A stretch of 13,583 bases of DNA from Kiritimatiellia bacterium (GTDB lineage Bacteria > Verrucomicrobiota > Kiritimatiellia > RFP12 > UBA3636): assembly GCA_017413145.1 (NCBI GenBank), contig JAFPUX010000477.1, forward strand, positions 1 through 13,583, written 5' to 3'. Both the position numbers and the translations under genes were made by a program. Numbering within the stretch: the first letter of the stretch is position 1; each line of letters opens with the position of its first letter. The notes under the pieces are model-generated. The model did no database searches and had not been told where the DNA came from. It saw only the letters and a program-made list of their open reading frames with translations. Shown here piece after piece: positions 12,592 to 13,583 of the stretch.

Positions 12592-13557
12592 TTGAAAAAG
12601 AAATCTCCGAAAGTCAAACTCGCCGCCGGCGCGAAGAAGCCCGCGAAGACGGGCGGCCTCGGCCGCGGCCTCGACGCCCTCATTTCCCGCGAACAGACCC
12701 GCGGCGTCGCCGCTCCGCCCGCCTCGAAATCGGACGCCCGTTCGGTGTCCGAGGTTCCCGTCGCCCTCGTCGTGCCGGGTCCCTGGCAGCCCCGCCAGGA
12801 CTTCGACCCGGACGCCCTCCGCGAACTGGCCGAATCGATCAAGGTCCACGGCATCATCCAGCCGCTCGTCTGCCGCAAGGCCGCGGGCGGGACGTTCGAG
12901 CTCGTCGGCGGCGAACGCCGCCTCCGCGCCGCGCAGATCGCCGGCCTCGCGAAGGTGCCCGTCATCGTGATCGACGCCGTCGACCGCGACGCGGCCGAGC
13001 TCGCCCTCGTCGAGAACCTCCAGCGCGAGGACCTCAACGCGATCGAGGAAGCCGAAGGCTACAAGGCGCTCGCCGACAAGTTTTCCCTCTCGCAGGAGGA
13101 GATCGCGGACCGCGTCGGCAAGGCGCGCCCGTCCGTCGCCAACGCCCTGCGCCTGCTCGAACTGCCCGACGAAGTCAAGCAGCTCGTCGGCGGCCGCCTG
13201 CTCTCCGCCGGCCACGCCAAGGTCCTTCTCGGCGTCCCCGGGGAAAAAGACCGCGTCGCGCTCGCCCGAGAGACGCTCGAAGCCGGGCTCTCCGTCCGCG
13301 CGCTGGAACGCCTCGTCGAACGCCGCCGCGCCGCCGCCGCGCGTCCGCGCCGCGCGCCGTCGTCCGACATCGAGCCGGCGGCGCTCAAGGACCTGCTCGC
13401 GCGCCTCCACGCCCGCTTCGGCACGCGTGTCCGCCTCGTCCCCTCCGTCACGTTCGCCAACGGCCGCCGCGGCCGCGGCCGCATCGAGATCGACTTCGCC
13501 GACAACGACGAGCTGACGAGGCTGCTGGAGCTGTTCGGCGTCGACGTGAACGACTAG
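12592..13557 (+). CDS. parB: Chromosome partitioning protein ParB
   Basis: 321 residues from a TTG at 12592, the only start that keeps the conserved N-terminus KTGGLGRGLDALI. ParB binds centromere-like parS sites, spreads as a CTP-dependent clamp, and works with the ATPase ParA to segregate chromosome origins. Domains in order: a basic linker (1-20); the ParB/Srx nucleotide-binding domain with PWQPRQDFD and the GGERRLRAA box (106-114); ENLQREDLNAIEEAEGY (141-157); the helix-turn-helix LSQEEIADRVGKARPSVANALRLLELP (about 166-192); and a C-terminal dimerisation domain ending LTRLLELFGVDVND. All key motifs are intact and the length is normal. It begins 5 bp after the giant gene with no Shine-Dalgarno, so it may be on the same transcript. 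No parA lies upstream as is usual; it could lie beyond the right edge. Confidence 0.95.
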   Translation: MKKKSPKVKLAAGAKKPAKTGGLGRGLDALISREQTRGVAAPPASKSDARSVSEVPVALVVPGPWQPRQDFDPDALRELAESIKVHGIIQPLVCRKAAGGTFELVGGERRLRAAQIAGLAKVPVIVIDAVDRDAAELALVENLQREDLNAIEEAEGYKALADKFSLSQEEIADRVGKARPSVANALRLLELPDEVKQLVGGRLLSAGHAKVLLGVPGEKDRVALARETLEAGLSVRALERLVERRRAAAARPRRAPSSDIEPAALKDLLARLHARFGTRVRLVPSVTFANGRRGRGRIEIDFADNDELTRLLELFGVDVND

Positions 13558-13583
13558 ATCGGGCGGGCCCGCGCGGGGCCGCC

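Noticed and set aside
13566..13580. Terminator after parB (GGCCC/GGGCC stem with 5-nt loop)
   Set aside because: The stem is only 5 bp, expected by chance in DNA this GC-rich, and the window ends before any T-run could be seen.

Overview
This is a GC-rich bacterial window (roughly two thirds G+C by eye, strong G/C bias at third codon positions) holding twelve protein-coding genes and no visible RNA gene, insertion sequence or CRISPR array. The dominant element is a nine-gene, same-strand block at 2647-12586. It encodes one GspF/PilC-type membrane platform protein, seven type IV pilin-like proteins (pseudopilins), and one 1148-residue protein with a GspK-like N-terminus. Clusters of many divergent pseudopilins ending in a giant GspK-like protein are typical of the PVC superphylum (Verrucomicrobiota, Kiritimatiellota, Lentisphaerota). 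The I-, J-, G- and K-like order recalls the four-gene 'Verru_Chthon cassette' described there. A PVC bacterium, perhaps Kiritimatiellota or Verrucomicrobiota, is my inference; nothing in the window proves it.

Layout. The left edge (3-431) is the 3' end of a cation diffusion facilitator (metal/proton antiporter) gene. It overlaps the start of a D-2-hydroxyacid dehydrogenase gene resembling glyoxylate/hydroxypyruvate reductase A (428-1369). That gene converges on, and overlaps by 34 bp, a family-4-type glycosyltransferase gene on the minus strand (1336-2496, or 2514 from a GTG). A 132-bp divergent intergenic region (2515-2646) carries a 16-bp CG palindrome, a plausible sigma70-type promoter facing right, and a 7-bp-stem hairpin in the presumed 5' leader of the secretion block.

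Secretion/filament block. Gene order is GspF; three GspG-type pseudopilins (3919, 4816, 5556); GspH-like (6439); GspI-like (7227); GspJ-like (7907); a fourth, small GspG-type (8607); and the GspK-like giant (9140-12586). All pseudopilins keep the prepilin-peptidase signature (small residue, then F-[TS]-[LI]-[VIL]-E). By analogy with type II secretion, GspF is the inner-membrane platform, a GspG-type protein forms the filament shaft, and H/I/J/K form the tip. Three GspG-type copies have diverged C-terminal domains, including one with a CX2C-X12-CX4C zinc-ribbon-like motif and one with a thrombospondin-type-3-like Asp pattern. The ATPase (GspE/PilB), outer-membrane secretin (GspD/PilQ), prepilin peptidase and GspL/M equivalents are not in the window.

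Translation starts in the block fall into three kinds: Shine-Dalgarno led (3919, 8607), ATGA stop/start overlaps (5556, 7227, 7907), and starts preceded by short tandem repeats with about 9-bp periodicity and no Shine-Dalgarno (4816, 6439, 9140). The first two repeat-led starts also follow a GC-rich hairpin placed right after the previous stop codon.

A complete chromosomal-type ParB gene (12592-13557, TTG start) begins 5 bp after the giant gene. No ParA gene is visible beside it. The window ends 26 bp after the parB stop.
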